Below are positions 12,153 to 24,800 of a stretch of DNA of 64,000 nt, one piece after another. The DNA is from Turritopsis dohrnii. Lineage: Eukaryota > Cnidaria > Hydrozoa > Anthoathecata > Oceaniidae. The notes beneath the pieces are model-generated. The model searched no databases. It was not told the origin of the DNA and was given only the letters and a program-made list of their open reading frames with translations. Every line of letters starts with the position of its first letter. The stretch's first letter is position 1. The stretch is from the NCBI GenBank assembly GCA_027922465.2, contig BQMF02000302.1, positions 124,001-188,000 of the forward strand, in the 5' to 3' direction. The position numbers and the translations under genes are program-made.

Positions 12153-14423
12153 CCGCAATCGCTTGAAAAAGGGTCCGGGCGCTTATTTATTTTTTAGCTT
12201 TCGAGAAAGGTGCTTATTCGAGAGAGGCGCTTATTCGAAAGGGTCGCTTATAAAATACTTTTGAAAAAAACAGATTCTATATCGGTTACTTCTAAAATGA
12301 TTGAAGTTGACAATACATTCTATCCTCTTCACATTTAACGTCTTTTATTTAAAAGAAAAACACGTACTTAAATAACAAAATATCAATATCTTCGTCACTT
12401 TCGTGATTCTCATTGGCGATTGGTTCTCTGGAGCAGGCATCTACCAAATCGCTTTCAGCGGTAACAAACGGGTTCAGTTCAGGAGTGTTCATATACTCTA
12501 ACTGCTGTTTCAACATAGAGCGCCCTCCGCTACAAGGCTGCCTTTTTTGAAACAGGTGATCTCATCAGCCTGATTCTCGTCAGTCGAACATGATAATGCG
12601 CACAAAACGAAAGACTTTTGTACCATTTCCTGGGACAGCTTTCCCCAGGCCTTAAGAATCCACAAAATCTTTTCTTGGAGGTGCCTTTAAATTGCCGCAT
12701 TCCGTTTCTTCGTTTAAGCCAGTGTTTGAGAGCCATTCGTCATAAAACTCAGCACAGTGTTGTTTAAAAGGCTTACTCCACGAGACGTCAGGTACCCGGA
12801 TGTAGCGTGTGCAGCCGAAATCAAAACTACGTCAATTTTCTTGTTTTTTAACGAGTTGTCTGCGGAATCTTCAATATGACAAGAATAAGTATCCCATGCC
12901 AGTAAACGCCTTCTAAATGAGAAGCTGCCAAATACCTGGTCCATCCACCGACTAGTCAACTCAGAGTTCATCCAAGCATTAGCTGACGAGGTGCTGATAC
13001 ATTTTCCTTGAAATTCCTTGTTAAGCTTTTCGACATGTCGCTTTGCTCCCTTAAATACAATAAACGGCTGAAGCTTTTTCCCATTTGCTTCAGCAGTTAA
13101 ACAAACTATTACCCGACTCTTTTCATGGCCTGTTGACTTTAGAGACAGTTTTCGTTCCAGTTTTATCAACATCTAAAGACGAGACCATGTCAGTCCGGGG
13201 GCTTCCTCCATAGCATAGATATTATCCATGGCGTAATTGTACCCAATACGTAGTCTTCGAATTCGTAAAACGTAGGCTAAGAGTTTAGAGATCACCATGT
13301 CCGGGTCCTTTTGACGTATTGACGTCTTTCTGCGCAACGACAAGACATCTCTTATCATAAAATTGCGACAGCAACCTTCACTAGCAGAAATAACTTCTTT
13401 GTTTGAGTTTTTCACTTCTTTGAAAAAAGCTGATGCTTTCTTCCTGACAAGGGTGTGGGAAACACGTAACCCTATGGACCTTCTTTCCAGAATCCACTCC
13501 AATACTTTCGCTTCTAGTTCCTCACTAAAGGGCTTCCTTCCACCATCAGGCAGTTTTCTTTTTTCCTTTCCTTTCAAGTTCATTATCTGAGCCTTTATTT
13601 GATTACGTTTTGAAACCCAACGAGCAACCATTCTTCGATCAACACCAAAATGTCTGGCAGATGCACTGATGCTATTCTCGTCAGCGTATTGAACTGCCCT
13701 CAGTTTAAACGAGGCTGTATAGTTTCTCAAGCTTGCTCCTTTGTGAGAAGTCACCGAATTATCACATTGATGGGGACTCGCCATGTTAACTTAGTTCCTT
13801 CTCTTCAGGTTGTGACAGTTTGAATGGAAAACAAAAAATATTATAATATTCGAATGTTTTCTTATGGATTCGAACATGAAAGGTACACTGCAATGTCTTC
13901 TTCATTTGAATTGGTTTAATTGCTCTGTGCATTTCAAATAAAAAATATGGCTCGTACAAGACAACAATTTAGTTTTGATATGGATTACAAGGTAGAATTT
14001 ACAAGGCCTATTCGCGGACACCATGTCTATAAAGTTTGCTGGACACCATTGATTGGAGAAAAACTTGCTTGTAAGCCAGGCCCAAGAGATGAAGCGTTAA
14101 ATTTCGACAAGTTTATTATTGGTATTTACAAAACGACAGATGACAGCAGTAGTGCATTAGTTAGGCATATACCAATTGAAATATCGCAGATATTGAATTA
14201 CCTCTTAACCACTGGAGAAAATGACAACTACTTGCAGTCACAAGTTGTTGGAAAAAGAAAAAGAGAAATCGGCTTGGTTGTACCAGCCAAATACAAAACA
14301 ACTACCAAAGGCGGAGATTTTGCGAGAAAAGTTGGAGGAAAAGAAGACGATTATTGATATTGGTATAGTGGACGGCGAACTTAAAAAGTTTCCTGATATT
14401 ATGAAAATCAAAGACGATTACGG
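12153..14423. mobile_element. pogo/Tigger-like element carrying two ORFs
   Basis: Borders come from the interrupted host repeat. Joining 12150 to 14424 (dropping one TA) gives the uninterrupted sequence seen in the other two copies (16741–16760 and 61499–61520), so the insertion has a TA target duplication, as known for pogo/Tc1. The ends form imperfect TIRs: CCGCAATCGCTTG on the left, and CCGTAATCGTCTT as the reverse complement of the right. Subterminal GCGCTTATTCGA repeats sit at 12179–12248. Inside are a minus-strand transposase and, divergently on the plus strand, a HIRAN-like ORF. Size is 2271 bases. Confidence 0.75.
12560..13784 (-). pseudogene. pogo/jerky-type DDE transposase, frameshifted
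   Basis: The frame begins MASPHQCDNS at 13784. An N-terminal helix-turn-helix (RNYTASFKLRAVQYA … ASARHFGVDRRMVARWV) is followed by a CENP-B-type DNA-binding domain (GRKPFSEELEAKVLEWI). The DDE domain starts with YAMDN (first Asp), then TGHEKSRVIVCLTA and FSFRRRLLAWDTY (second Asp). A frameshift at about 13190–13210 separates the first two blocks, and another at about 12830 leads into a different frame where the third block (VPDVSWSKPFK, then EFYDEWL) is readable before a stop near 12650. The family is pogo/Tigger; the copy cannot make a full transposase. Confidence 0.75.
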
Positions 14424-14448
14424 TATAAGCTATTTGCGTTTTGATTGA
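13947..14448 (+). pseudogene. HIRAN-like domain ORF carried by the pogo-type element
   Basis: The ATG at 13947 (MARTRQQFSFDMDY) opens a frame with RGHHVYKVCWTPLIGEKL, then VRHIPIEIS, then VVGKRKREIGLVVPAKY. This is the order of blocks seen in HIRAN-type domains (Rad5/HLTF N-terminal fold, binding DNA 3' ends) found as stand-alone proteins in invertebrate repeats; the assignment is by motif memory. The frame stops at 14355–14357. A one-base shift in a lysine/glutamate-rich stretch (about 14310–14350) continues to 14448 (…KIKDDYGISYLRFD), whose last eight codons lie in the host repeat, not the pogo element. It is divergent from the transposase and has no intron signal. Confidence 0.55.
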
Positions 14449-14995
14449 CTTTTCTGCAAGCATATGTTCGTAGTGTTGAAATAAAAAGATTCACGCATGA
14501 CTTCAAATAAATGGCATTGTTTTCTTAATCATTTTGAGATTCATCATCAAATCTGGGGACAAGGTCAGCAAGATGTCGCAAGCTTTGAGAAGTGCCTCAA
14601 TATTATGATACTGAAATGGGGGTCATTCAAGATCGACGCATTATGTACGCAAGGGCATCATTTAATATCAAGGAATATGATGCTCTGAGGGGAGTCATAG
14701 CAGACTGAAACTCTGAAAGTGAAAAAACAACAACTCTTGTTTGAGCGTTTATTCCAAATCACTCTGGAGTCATGAAATGAGAATCTTAAGAGAGTCCTCT
14801 GCAAGCGAGTCCCTTTGAGGGTCATGTATATCGCCAATTTTGAGAACTGGAAGGGAGTCATTCATACAATGAGAAGCCAAAGAGAGTAAAAAAAGATACT
14901 CCTATGGACGTCAAAATGACTCGCAAAAGGAGTCGCTACAGGCGCTCTGAAATGACTCTGTTAGAGTTCTCATATTTGACTCTTCTAAAATTATC
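14424..14995 (+). mobile_element. EnSpm/CACTA-like element copy 1, right segment
   Basis: This continues the element broken at 12152. It is collinear with 16745–17325 and 61507–62080: CAAATAAATGGCATTG, then an array of GGGAGTCA/TGACTCC units from about 14665 to 14980. The terminus has decayed (…AAAATTATCAAGA where the others read AAAATTGTCAGTG). The 67-codon minus-strand frame within it is a repeat artefact. Confidence 0.65.
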
Positions 14996-15134
14996 AAGAC
15001 CCTTAGAACTCTTAAATTCGATATTCGTTTCAGCATATTTGGTCACAGCTCCTAGCGGATGCGCATTGCAAAATATTTTTTGTGGAAACTTAGAAATTGA
15101 TAAGTATTCAAAATTTTCGCTGCAATAGAAAGGA

Positions 15135-17325
15135 CACTGACAGTTTTAGCGGAGTCATTGCGACTCCTAACACGGAGTCATTGAACAATGATAACCTAAG
15201 AGAGTAAATTAGATGATACAGAGAGCATCTTAAGGGAGTTATTTTGCTTTTAAGGGGTGTCAATTTCAATTTCCTTAAAATGACCACCTTGAAGGGAATC
15301 AGTTTGACTCCTTTAATGGCTCTTTAATGGAATCATTTTGATGCTCGTCGGAGAGTCAAATCGAAAAACAAAGGCACTTTTTCGCACGTTTAAAAATTTT
15401 ACGTAAGCAATTCTCAGAGCCTCAGATGTCACAAAACGGTATAAAAGATTTTACACCTTTAAACAACAAAGACACGGTGATTAACTCTTAGGGGTGCTTT
15501 CTTTGCTTTTTACTAAATAATTATCCTTTTTTATAGATATTTCCCTATATAATCACAAAAATCATAAACTTATTTAATACGATCGTACGATGCAATTGAA
15601 TAAAAAAAAAAGAACATTTATAATTCATCAACATCACTGGTTCACTGGTTTCATTGGTAACATATACATATTTCATATTAGGAGGTACGTAGTTGTACAA
15701 ATCTTGGATTCCTTTCTTGACGAAATTGAATGTGTCCATGTGACTGACAATTTCTTTCCTTTGTTTTCTTGTTCTTAAATAATTGGCTATTAATATTCTA
15801 TATGATAAGTTAGCTTGCTTACTCCTCAAATTTCTTTTAAAGAACAACAAAACAACACTGATTAAGGCCCAAAAAACACAGTCGGCTATGTAGACATTAA
15901 CTAAATATGTTTTAAGTACGCTGTTTTTCCTTTATCAGCCATAAACTTCAAATGAAAGTATTTGGGGGAAAGTTTAATGATTTTAAATGATTAGCTATTA
16001 TATTTTGGTTACTTGTGACAGCTTTAATTTTTACAGTATATTACTTTTTCTTTAGATTCTTATTATGAAATGTTCCAGTCAATTTGATTGCTCTTCTAAA
16101 TTGCAAATGGCTCGTGCAACATTTTTGGAACTTTCATGCAATGCAGGGCAACTTCGCTATTCAATGCAATATTTCTGGATGTGTATTAAAATTTAAAAAT
16201 CAAAAGAGCTGTGCAAAAACATCAAAGTTTAACATGAAGACTTAGTTCAGAGAATGATGCACTCGAAGTGACTTTTAGATATCAATGCAAGTGACAATAA
16301 TTTTGCTGGTGGTAGTAGTGATGATGAAGATGTTGATGATCAGTTTTTTGAGCCGCACTGTTCCATGAATGTTGATAATGGTGTAGCAGATTTCTTAATT
16401 GAACTAAGAGAAAGTCATAACATTCATGATATTACATATTTCATTTGTAAACGTCATTATTCCGCTGTATGTGACGTAATTTTTGAAAAGTTTTATCTTA
16501 TTTAATCTGCAATCCAAAATTCAATTTTTCTTTGTGTTTCTTTGTATTCTCACGAGTGAAATATTAATTAACGATAATTTGCACCGTGAAACTTTCTTCG
16601 TGGTTTTTCTTCATTCTTGGTCTACATTTTATTGAAAAGTGGGGGAGACAATCGAATTATAATATATATAAAAGAAATATTGTATATCGTAGAAATTAAA
16701 AAACAGGCAAAAAATATTTATTGTTAAGAAATATCCAAGTTTGTATATAAGCAATTTGCGTTTTCATAAACGTTTTTGTATGTGTATATTCATAGTCTTT
16801 GTATGAAAAGATCAATACATAATTTCGAGTAAGTGGCATTGTTTTCTTAATTATTTTGAAATCACCATGAAATGCAGGTGTAAGATCAGCAAGATGACCA
16901 AGCGCTGAGAAGTGCCTCAATATTATTATACTGGAATGGGGATCATTTAATATTAACACATTATGCCCAGAAGGGCGTCATTTGATATCAACGCAATGAT
17001 GCTCTGAAGGGATTCATAGCGGATTGAAGCTGTTAAGGGGATCACAAAATGACTCTTGTTTGAGCATTAATTTAAAATGATACTCAAACGGGAGTCACGA
17101 AATGAGAATCGTAAGAGAATCATTTTCAAATGACTCCCTTTGGAGAGTCACAAATATCGCCATTTTTGAGAACTGAAAGGGAGTCATTCATGGTAAAGAG
17201 AAGCTTAAAGGAGTAAAAGAGGATACTTGTAAGGGAGTCAAAATGACTCGCAAAAAGAGTCGCCACAGGCACTCTGAAATAATTGCCTTAGAGTTCTCAT
17301 GTTGACTCTTGTAAAATTGTCAGTG
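15135..17325 (+). mobile_element. EnSpm/CACTA-like non-autonomous element, copy 2
   Basis: Starts CACTGACAGTTTTAGCGG and ends …AAAATTGTCAGTG, so the TIR is CACTGACA. A GA dinucleotide lies on both sides (15133–15134 and 17326–17327); copy 3 has TA on both sides. CACTG termini, 2-base target duplications and subterminal repeat arrays are established EnSpm/CACTA features. Both ends (about 15150–15360 and 16925–17310) are arrays of GGAGTCATTTTGACTCC-type palindromes in both orientations. The interior (15480–16920) is AT-rich with no transposase; the 101-codon minus ORF at 15545–15850 is not conserved as a gene in copy 3. Confidence 0.7.
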
Positions 17326-17327
17326 GA

Positions 17328-17864
17328 TAGAGTCAATTCGATATCTTGAAAATTTGCAGCTTCCTTTAGGTCTAATGCAGAAATTATTCAAGCAATGAGG
17401 TTTCTAGCAAAGTTTTCTTTACATACACTGTGATGGAGCATATTTAGTGGCTTTCGAGTCGGTCCCAAGTCAGTTCTCACTACCTTTTTGGAATTGAATA
17501 AAACAAAGACATGATAAGAAAAACATAGATAGGAAAACGTCTGTGAAAAGATATTGAAGCCATCAAGAGACAAAAATATTTAAAATCCACCTGGAAGTAT
17601 CTTGCCAACTTATCAACTGTTACTTGTCGTTGGTGCAAGTTAATGTTTGAAACCTAGTTTAGTTGTCATTACTTCCCAGCAGCTATAATTTCTCGCGATG
17701 TCACGTTTTTTTTTTAACTAACTTGGTTTTATTTCAAGGTTTTTAGTTCTCACTGCGAAGGAGTGCACTTTCATAGAAATAAGACACTATATAAGTGAAA
17801 GTGGCCTTCGTCTTAGTGACTTTTGATAGTATTTCCAGACACTCTTCCCCCTATTTTAGATTTT
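17328..17864. other. Intergenic; decayed copy of the 121-base MITE at 17745–17830
   Basis: No gene is seen. Bases 17745–17830 (CTGCGAAGGAGTGCACTTTC … TTAGTGACTTTTGA) align with the middle of the intact MITE 42841–42961, without clear termini. Confidence 0.35.
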
Positions 17865-18099
17865 CAGTTCCTTAAAGTACTGTCATCAATGAGGATCCAG
17901 CGAATTAAGCCCCCATTTACTGAAGCTGTAATCACAGGAACCGCTCAACCATCCTAGACATCATTCCTACTCTCTTGCTGATTGCTAAGCAGAGAGGAGT
18001 AACTTACGCTTTTATAGTCGCAGGTATGACTCGGTCCGGGATTGAATCCGGGACCTCCTGAACATGAAGCGAGCACAAACACAAGGCAACCAGTCGACT
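17865..18099 (-). mobile_element. tRNA-derived SINE, copy 1
   Basis: Read on the minus strand, the head (18027–18099) resembles a tRNA: GACTGG, an A-box-like GTTGCCTTGTGTTTG, then a B box GGATTCAATCC. The body shares CCTAGACATCATTCCTACTC, GCTAAGCAGAGAGGAGT and TTATAGTCGC with copy 2 at 33012–33275. Internal pol III boxes plus a shared unrelated body define a SINE. The 3' tail toward 17865 is not clearly bounded, and the A box is more decayed than in copy 2. Confidence 0.65.
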
Positions 18100-18839
18100 T
18101 GCATTATGTTTAGACACTCTCCTACGTGACACTCCTTGACAAAATTTATCATCGTTGCACATGGTTTCCTGTTCCGTTTGATCACCAATTCACTACATAA
18201 CACCCATAGTTGAGCCTTTGCTTTTATTAATGAAAATGAGTATTAAAAATTTATTTTAAAAAGCAATTTTCAATTTTTAAGGATAGTAAAAGGATTAAAT
18301 TTGGATTTAAAAAACTAATATCTAATTACCAAATATATTGAAAAAGGGCCTAAATTGAATGAATCTTTTGTTTTGCAGATGGATACTGTCAAAGTAGTTG
18401 AATAATCAAAGCTTTGAATGTGAGACAATAAAGTCAATGACACTGAAAATTTAAATTTCCATTGAAGAAGCATGGAAAACTTACAATCAAACACTTCAAA
18501 CACACATAAAATATAACAGAAATTGGAAACAACTGTGACATTGTCAAAGGCAGTAAAAAGACTTCGGTTATGAATTTATGAGTCACAAATCGGTTTGAGC
18601 AACAAACAAATTAAAATGGTTTAAAATGGTTTCGCCAAAATGTCACTGCAGCAAAGTACATTTTCATTGAAATCTGTTTGTATGCGGGCGTGCCTATAGA
18701 AATAAAATTATTTTAATATTATTATAATAACTATCATGAAAACAAACATAATCCTTTAAGGCTGTTCCTTTTCCACCATTTCATTACTTGGTTGCACCAC
18801 CACAAGTACGCTCTCAAACATTAGTCCCAGTCATTTCCT

Positions 18840-21800
18840 TTAGCATCCGCCTGTTCGTTTTGGTTTATTATCAGGGCATTTGTTCTTCTTAAGACAGCGA
18901 ACCATTCGTTTTGCTGTTTTTTGACCGTGGTTAAAAGCACCATGTAAGAAACCAAAGTCATATCCGTATGCATATTCACCGGTAAACCATAATGTTTGAC
19001 GGACAGGATGTCCCAACGCTGCATGATCGTCTTCTGATGTGCCAGGCAAGTGGTAAGAATATGAACCAAGGAAATGAGGATCCGTTTCAAAAAGATAGCG
19101 ACGAATAGCTAAACATTGACAAAACCAACGATACAACATAAGCGTTTATATGAAATTGAAAATAAACCATCTTTTTTGATTAGACATTTTCATTAATTGT
19201 ATCACTTTTGATTTTCATGAACATTTACCATCTTAATAAAACTATTACGTTTTTAACGTCAGATTTGATATCATAACATTTCGATGACATAAGTTGATGA
19301 ACGTTTTGCATTTTGGGGACGATACACAGTCACATTTCTGCGAATCTTGTTTTGAATTAAAGCAGTGTGATATTTTGCAAAAATAGAACGTGAAATAGTA
19401 ATAAAAAGAACTATGAATTATGCAAAACATCAATAAGAACGATTACCATTCAGATGAGTTATAGATGTACCTGATGGTTTTGTTGCAGTTGGGTATACTT
19501 TCTTTAAAACCGCGTAAACTTCATCTTTTATCATCTCATCAGTCTTCAATCTACTTTCGCTACATTCATCGGCGGCAGTTAATACCAACAGAATTTTTTC
19601 ATTCGGATGCAAAACTTCTAAGTTTTGAAAAGTCGTGTATTGCCCACGAGCTTTAGTACCAAGCACGATATACTCAACACTCTCCCAGAATTTTGTCGGA
19701 AATTCTAGAAATATCTTGCAATAGTGTCCCATTGGAGACATACGTAATGCTTCCACCTTCCAGGCAGGTAGGCTGGGTGAAAATTTTACATTTTCACTGA
19801 GAAGAACACCAGTGCTAAATGTAACCAGTACCTGTTTCGAAGTAAATTTTGATCCATCTTCCACTGTCACTTCGTATTTATTCTGGGCGACTCGTTCCAC
19901 TGTTTTTACCTCCTTGTTCAGCAAAATCTTTTGTTTAAATGGTTCAGCCTCTTTCTCTAACACATACGAATATCCGCGTTGATCCTTTACAAGATACTCT
20001 TTGCCACCCACTGATTCTAAAAGTTAAAGGATCAATGTAATACTTTAAAAGAAGGAGTATTAAAAGGAAAACGAATTAACTACGGAAAGCTGTACCTTGC
20101 AAAGTATATGCTCGTGCACTAAGTCTCGCAGGATTACCAGCGTACGCTAAATCAAGTGTGTTGAATTCAAAACTTTGATCTAGAGATGTTCTAACTTTCC
20201 AGCCAGACCATCGCAATCCTGCTTCTATACTGACGTCAGAACGACCACTTTTTATTCTTTTTAGTACTAATTTTCCCATATTTGTCAAATTTCCAGTCAA
20301 AGCCGCAATGGTTTCTGTCACCTCAGCAATCGGATATAAGTTACCAGTCTCACCATCTCTATAATAAATAAAATTTTACCATGACAATCAGAATGTAGTT
20401 TCGTTTGATTTAGCAGCAAAATCGAATACTGTATCAAAACATTTGTGGGTTCCTACGTGTCTACTGCTACTGAAGCCGAAAGATTTTTACCCAACTTCAG
20501 AGTATGCGAATTTATAAAACTACATAAGGGTTTCGAACAAAGCTTGACATGTTGAAAAGGTTTGACGGTTTTGCACTACCGTGACTGACTTGGACACTTT
20601 ATTTCCATCTTATCAAAAGCATATATGGAAACACGTGGCTGCAAGATATAACATGTGGTCATGTATTTTACCGCCTTTTTCACTCAGTGTTTTGTCATTG
20701 TAATGAGATGCAAACAAAACAAAAATAGGGGGCAAATCATTTCATTTCATTTGCATCGCATTGCTTTATACCATCACTTTTTCAATTTTTTGTATTTTGC
20801 AATGGTGGAAGATAAAGTTTCCTAAAATTCCTTGTTGCATCATTGCGTCAGTTTAAATGCATCTCACGTATCAAGTTATTTAAAGCACCAATTCACGGCT
20901 GCTTTACGCATGTTGATGAAATAAGTAACAGAAGCCAGTATATCACATCCGTTTAATTTTATAAGAACATTTAAACAGGGAAAATGAGACAGCAACCATG
21001 TTAGTCAGGCAGCTACTTCCATAAGAAAATGAGAAACCATGCAATGAAGGGGACAATTCAAAAGATACTGAAATATGTTCTAAAGATACTCAGTATTAAC
21101 TATTTTTTTACTGGAGCACCTAAAATTATTTATTAAACAAGTTATCACAAAAAGAAAAATCACGCTAATTCCAACAACATCAAACTCAAATTTCTCCACC
21201 ATCTTTCTTTCCTTCTAGACAAATCGGAAAATCGAAAGTACATATTCAGGGGGTGCAACATATGAAAAAAAAATCATTGATTGTATCATTTAAAAAAAAA
21301 CCAAAAAAAAACCCTTGTTACTTTTAAATTAAATGTTTTAAAACAATATACGTTCGATGTCTTTGTTCAATGTTTTTTAAAAAAAAACTTTGTAGCATGG
21401 TTATGTTGAACCCCCGTCTATTATTTCGAACGCTTAAAGATTCCATTATGTCTGGAAAAAAACAGCAATTATCGGGTGCACGAAAAAAAAGAACAAAAAA
21501 AACTGTCGAGAGGAGAAGAGACGAAAGGTCTTCCTTTGTGCCAAACGATACTTTTTTCAGAGCTGTGATATTTTCTTGACGGTTTTGCTAAGATTGAGAA
21601 AAAGTGTTTCAGTGGTTTTCTTGTGATATGAGAGCGAATCATTTCTTAACCTTCTTCTGAACACTTTTATTAATAAACAGCTGCTCGTCTCCAAATCATT
21701 TTCCTATTGTTCTATTTCTGATGACATCGTCGTAGTGCAATCTTCATTTCCCCATATAATAGCCCTCGGGGGCGGCCGAATCGGTAAGGGTCTTTACCCA

Positions 21801-24800
21801 TTGATGTTGTGACTCATTAAATCTATTGATGAAGATAACCACAAAAAAAATGAAGCTTCTGGTAGGGACGTCATCGCCGAAATCGTTGTTCTGATCGAGT
21901 ACTCACGGAAAAGAGAGAAAAAATTGCAATCAATCAAACCATTGGTTGAGGAAGAGGATGACAGCGTTACTCTAATCCGCATCAGCAAACTTTCAACTAA
22001 ATGTGAGACGTCTTTATACTGTGTTCGTGCGAACTGATACATATCTTCAAGGAAAATCTTTTTGACACGTGTTTTCCACCTTTTATCCATGAAGATATTT
22101 CTTGAATGCTTAACTATAATTAAAAATTATGAGTGCGTTTTAGCCAATCTAGAAAACCGAAATTTCATTTTCGATTATACCAGCGCGTTCTATGGAGTTG
22201 GAAAAACTTCGGCATTTAAGTTGTTGCAAGCTTCTGAAGAATTCAAATCTACTTTTGCGTCATTTGGGAACTCTTTTTGAATCGATGCAACATTGCTCCA
22301 AAACATAGAGGCGTTTGTCTGCGATATGTACGCAGTTAAATGTAATGACACCAACGAAGCCCGTTGCAAAAAGTTTTGTTCGAGTCGCAAGGCTCTCGAA
22401 CCACAGAAACTACCACCAACAAGAGACGCTTTACTGTGTCATTGCAAGCGAGTGTCATATGTGACAGCAGTCATAAAGAGATCTCTCGAAAACAACCCTC
22501 AGATACCAAGTCCTATTGGTCATGGATGGAAGATGGAGGCTGGTGTCTTAACCATTGACTGGAAGTCGCTTCCTGCAGCACCAGTCGACGTCATCGAGTT
22601 GATTTCCCGTAATTGCTCGAAATCAAAATGCCGCACCCAAGTACGCGAGTATCGATCACACGGCCTAATGCATTGATTTATGTGGTTGGGGCTAATGATG
22701 CGAAAACTTGAAATTTGATTATGATACTTCTGATGAAGATAATGATGACGGCGATAGTGACAATGAAGATGGAAATCTTTTAGTGAATAATGTGCATAAT
22801 GTAGTTGGGCGCTATTTCCTTTTTGCACCCCACTAAATGTATCTGCCATATTTTTTTACTAGTTGGCTCTTCATCACGGAGATAAAAAATAATCTTAAGC
22901 CTGACCCTAAAACATCCTAGAAGGAGAATGAGGAGGGGTGCAAAAAGGAAATAGCACCATGTAGTTGCAAGTCGTTCATTCCTTATAACTTTTTTTATGT
23001 TCAAAATCACACCATGACATATAATTGGGCTTTTAATTCAGCATAAAAAAACCGATCGAATGATATAATAATACTTGAAAAATTTCGAAAAAAATTTTGG
23101 TTTTATTGTGTGACGTCATCAAAGTAAAAATGGTACTGGACACGCCCAGTAAATAATTTCAGATATTCCGGTAATGATTTTCTAGTTCTAAGGGATGATA
23201 TCTAACAGTTCAAAGTAGTTTTACATTGTCCCTCTCATTGCACATCTGGATGAAAGGAGCTCTGAATTTTTTCAGGAAGTTCCTGGGAGGTCTGTTTATT
23301 TCCACAAATGTTGTTTTAGCGGCTACTCAAGGTATTTATTTATGTACATGAAAGATCATGAAAAAATAAAGCATATTGATCATGCTACGTATTGATTCTT
23401 TTGTTTGAAAATTCCGTTGTCATTATGATTAAATTAGTTCACGCCAAAAAGGTTTATCTTAGAAAGCTCTTTGAAGGCCTTTTGTTTAGTGTTCATTTTG
23501 TGTGTCAGAGTCACTTATGATTGATGTTCCATTTACGAAATTAAAGAAGCTGCGAGATTGAAATTTCGCTTACCGGGAAGCTGAAGGGCAGATTTAAAAA
23601 GAGTTATTTTGTATCTTTTAATTCTGAACAGAACAGGAACTATACATTTCCCAGTTAACACACGACGTCAATACAACGTTGTTTTATGGTTGTTTTAACG
23701 TCGTAACCAAAAACGACCATTAAGCGACGTCAAGAAAACGTCGGGGTTGGTCGCAAATAATTGCGACCAGAAGACGTTGTTTCGACGTCGTATTCCATCG
23801 TCGCTTGACGGTCGTTTAATGGTCGAATTGGAAACAGCAAGACAACGTCGGATTTTGACGTCAAAACGACGATTAAAAATAACTAAAAATGACGTTGTAT
23901 AATAACTAAAAAACAACGTTACATTGACGTTGTAGGGTGGTCAAATTAACGACGAAAGGTAATGACAACAAATGAAAAGTCACTAGCGGGAATCGAACCC
24001 CGACCTCTCGCATGAAATCTGAGAGTGATAACCACTACACTAGTGATAGTGTATTTGGCGATTTTCAAAATCACCAACTTAATTCCGATTAGGTTAAACT
24101 GGAAAAGAACGAAATGACGAAATGAAAGAAAAAGTGCAATATAACTTTTGCTTGCGTTTAAAACATCTCTTTAATGCTTGTAGTGTACAGTTCGCTTTAC
24201 GTTTCCTTCTTAATCTTGGATTCTATTAATTCATTCAGGGATTCTTGTATCCTTTGATACAAATGAATAGGTAAAGGAAGACACATTTTTCATGGTTTTC
24301 AAGATGATTACCTTACGAACTAAATTGCATACAAAATGCAGGAAGATAAAATCCAACGTTCTTTCATGGACGTATAAACACACATACATCCCAGTGGTGG
24401 ATCTCGAGGTATGTCACAAATTTCGACATACCTCTAGATCCGGCACTGCATCCATGGTTCTTTTGACGTCGAAAGAACGCCAAAATTGACTGTAAGTAAA
24501 TAAATGATTTTAATAGCTAAATACAAAATTACAGCATATACCACTCTAGTCACGATATAAACTTTCAACCATTGCAGGATTTTGAAATGCTTTTTTTCAA
24601 ATGAAATGTTTTTTCAGGTCGCAATTATTTGCAACCAACCCCGACGTTTTCTAGACGTCGGTTGATGGTCGTTTTTGGTTGCGACCAACCCTGACGTTTT
24701 CTTGACGTTGCTTCACGGTCGTTTTTGGTTACGACGTTAAAACAACCATAAAACAACGTTGTATGGACGTCGTGTGTTAACTGGGATAAGTCGTTTTGTA

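Noticed and set aside
22520..22849. 109-codon minus-strand ORF rich in His/Tyr
   Set aside because: Antisense shadow of the recognised plus-strand protein-family relic.
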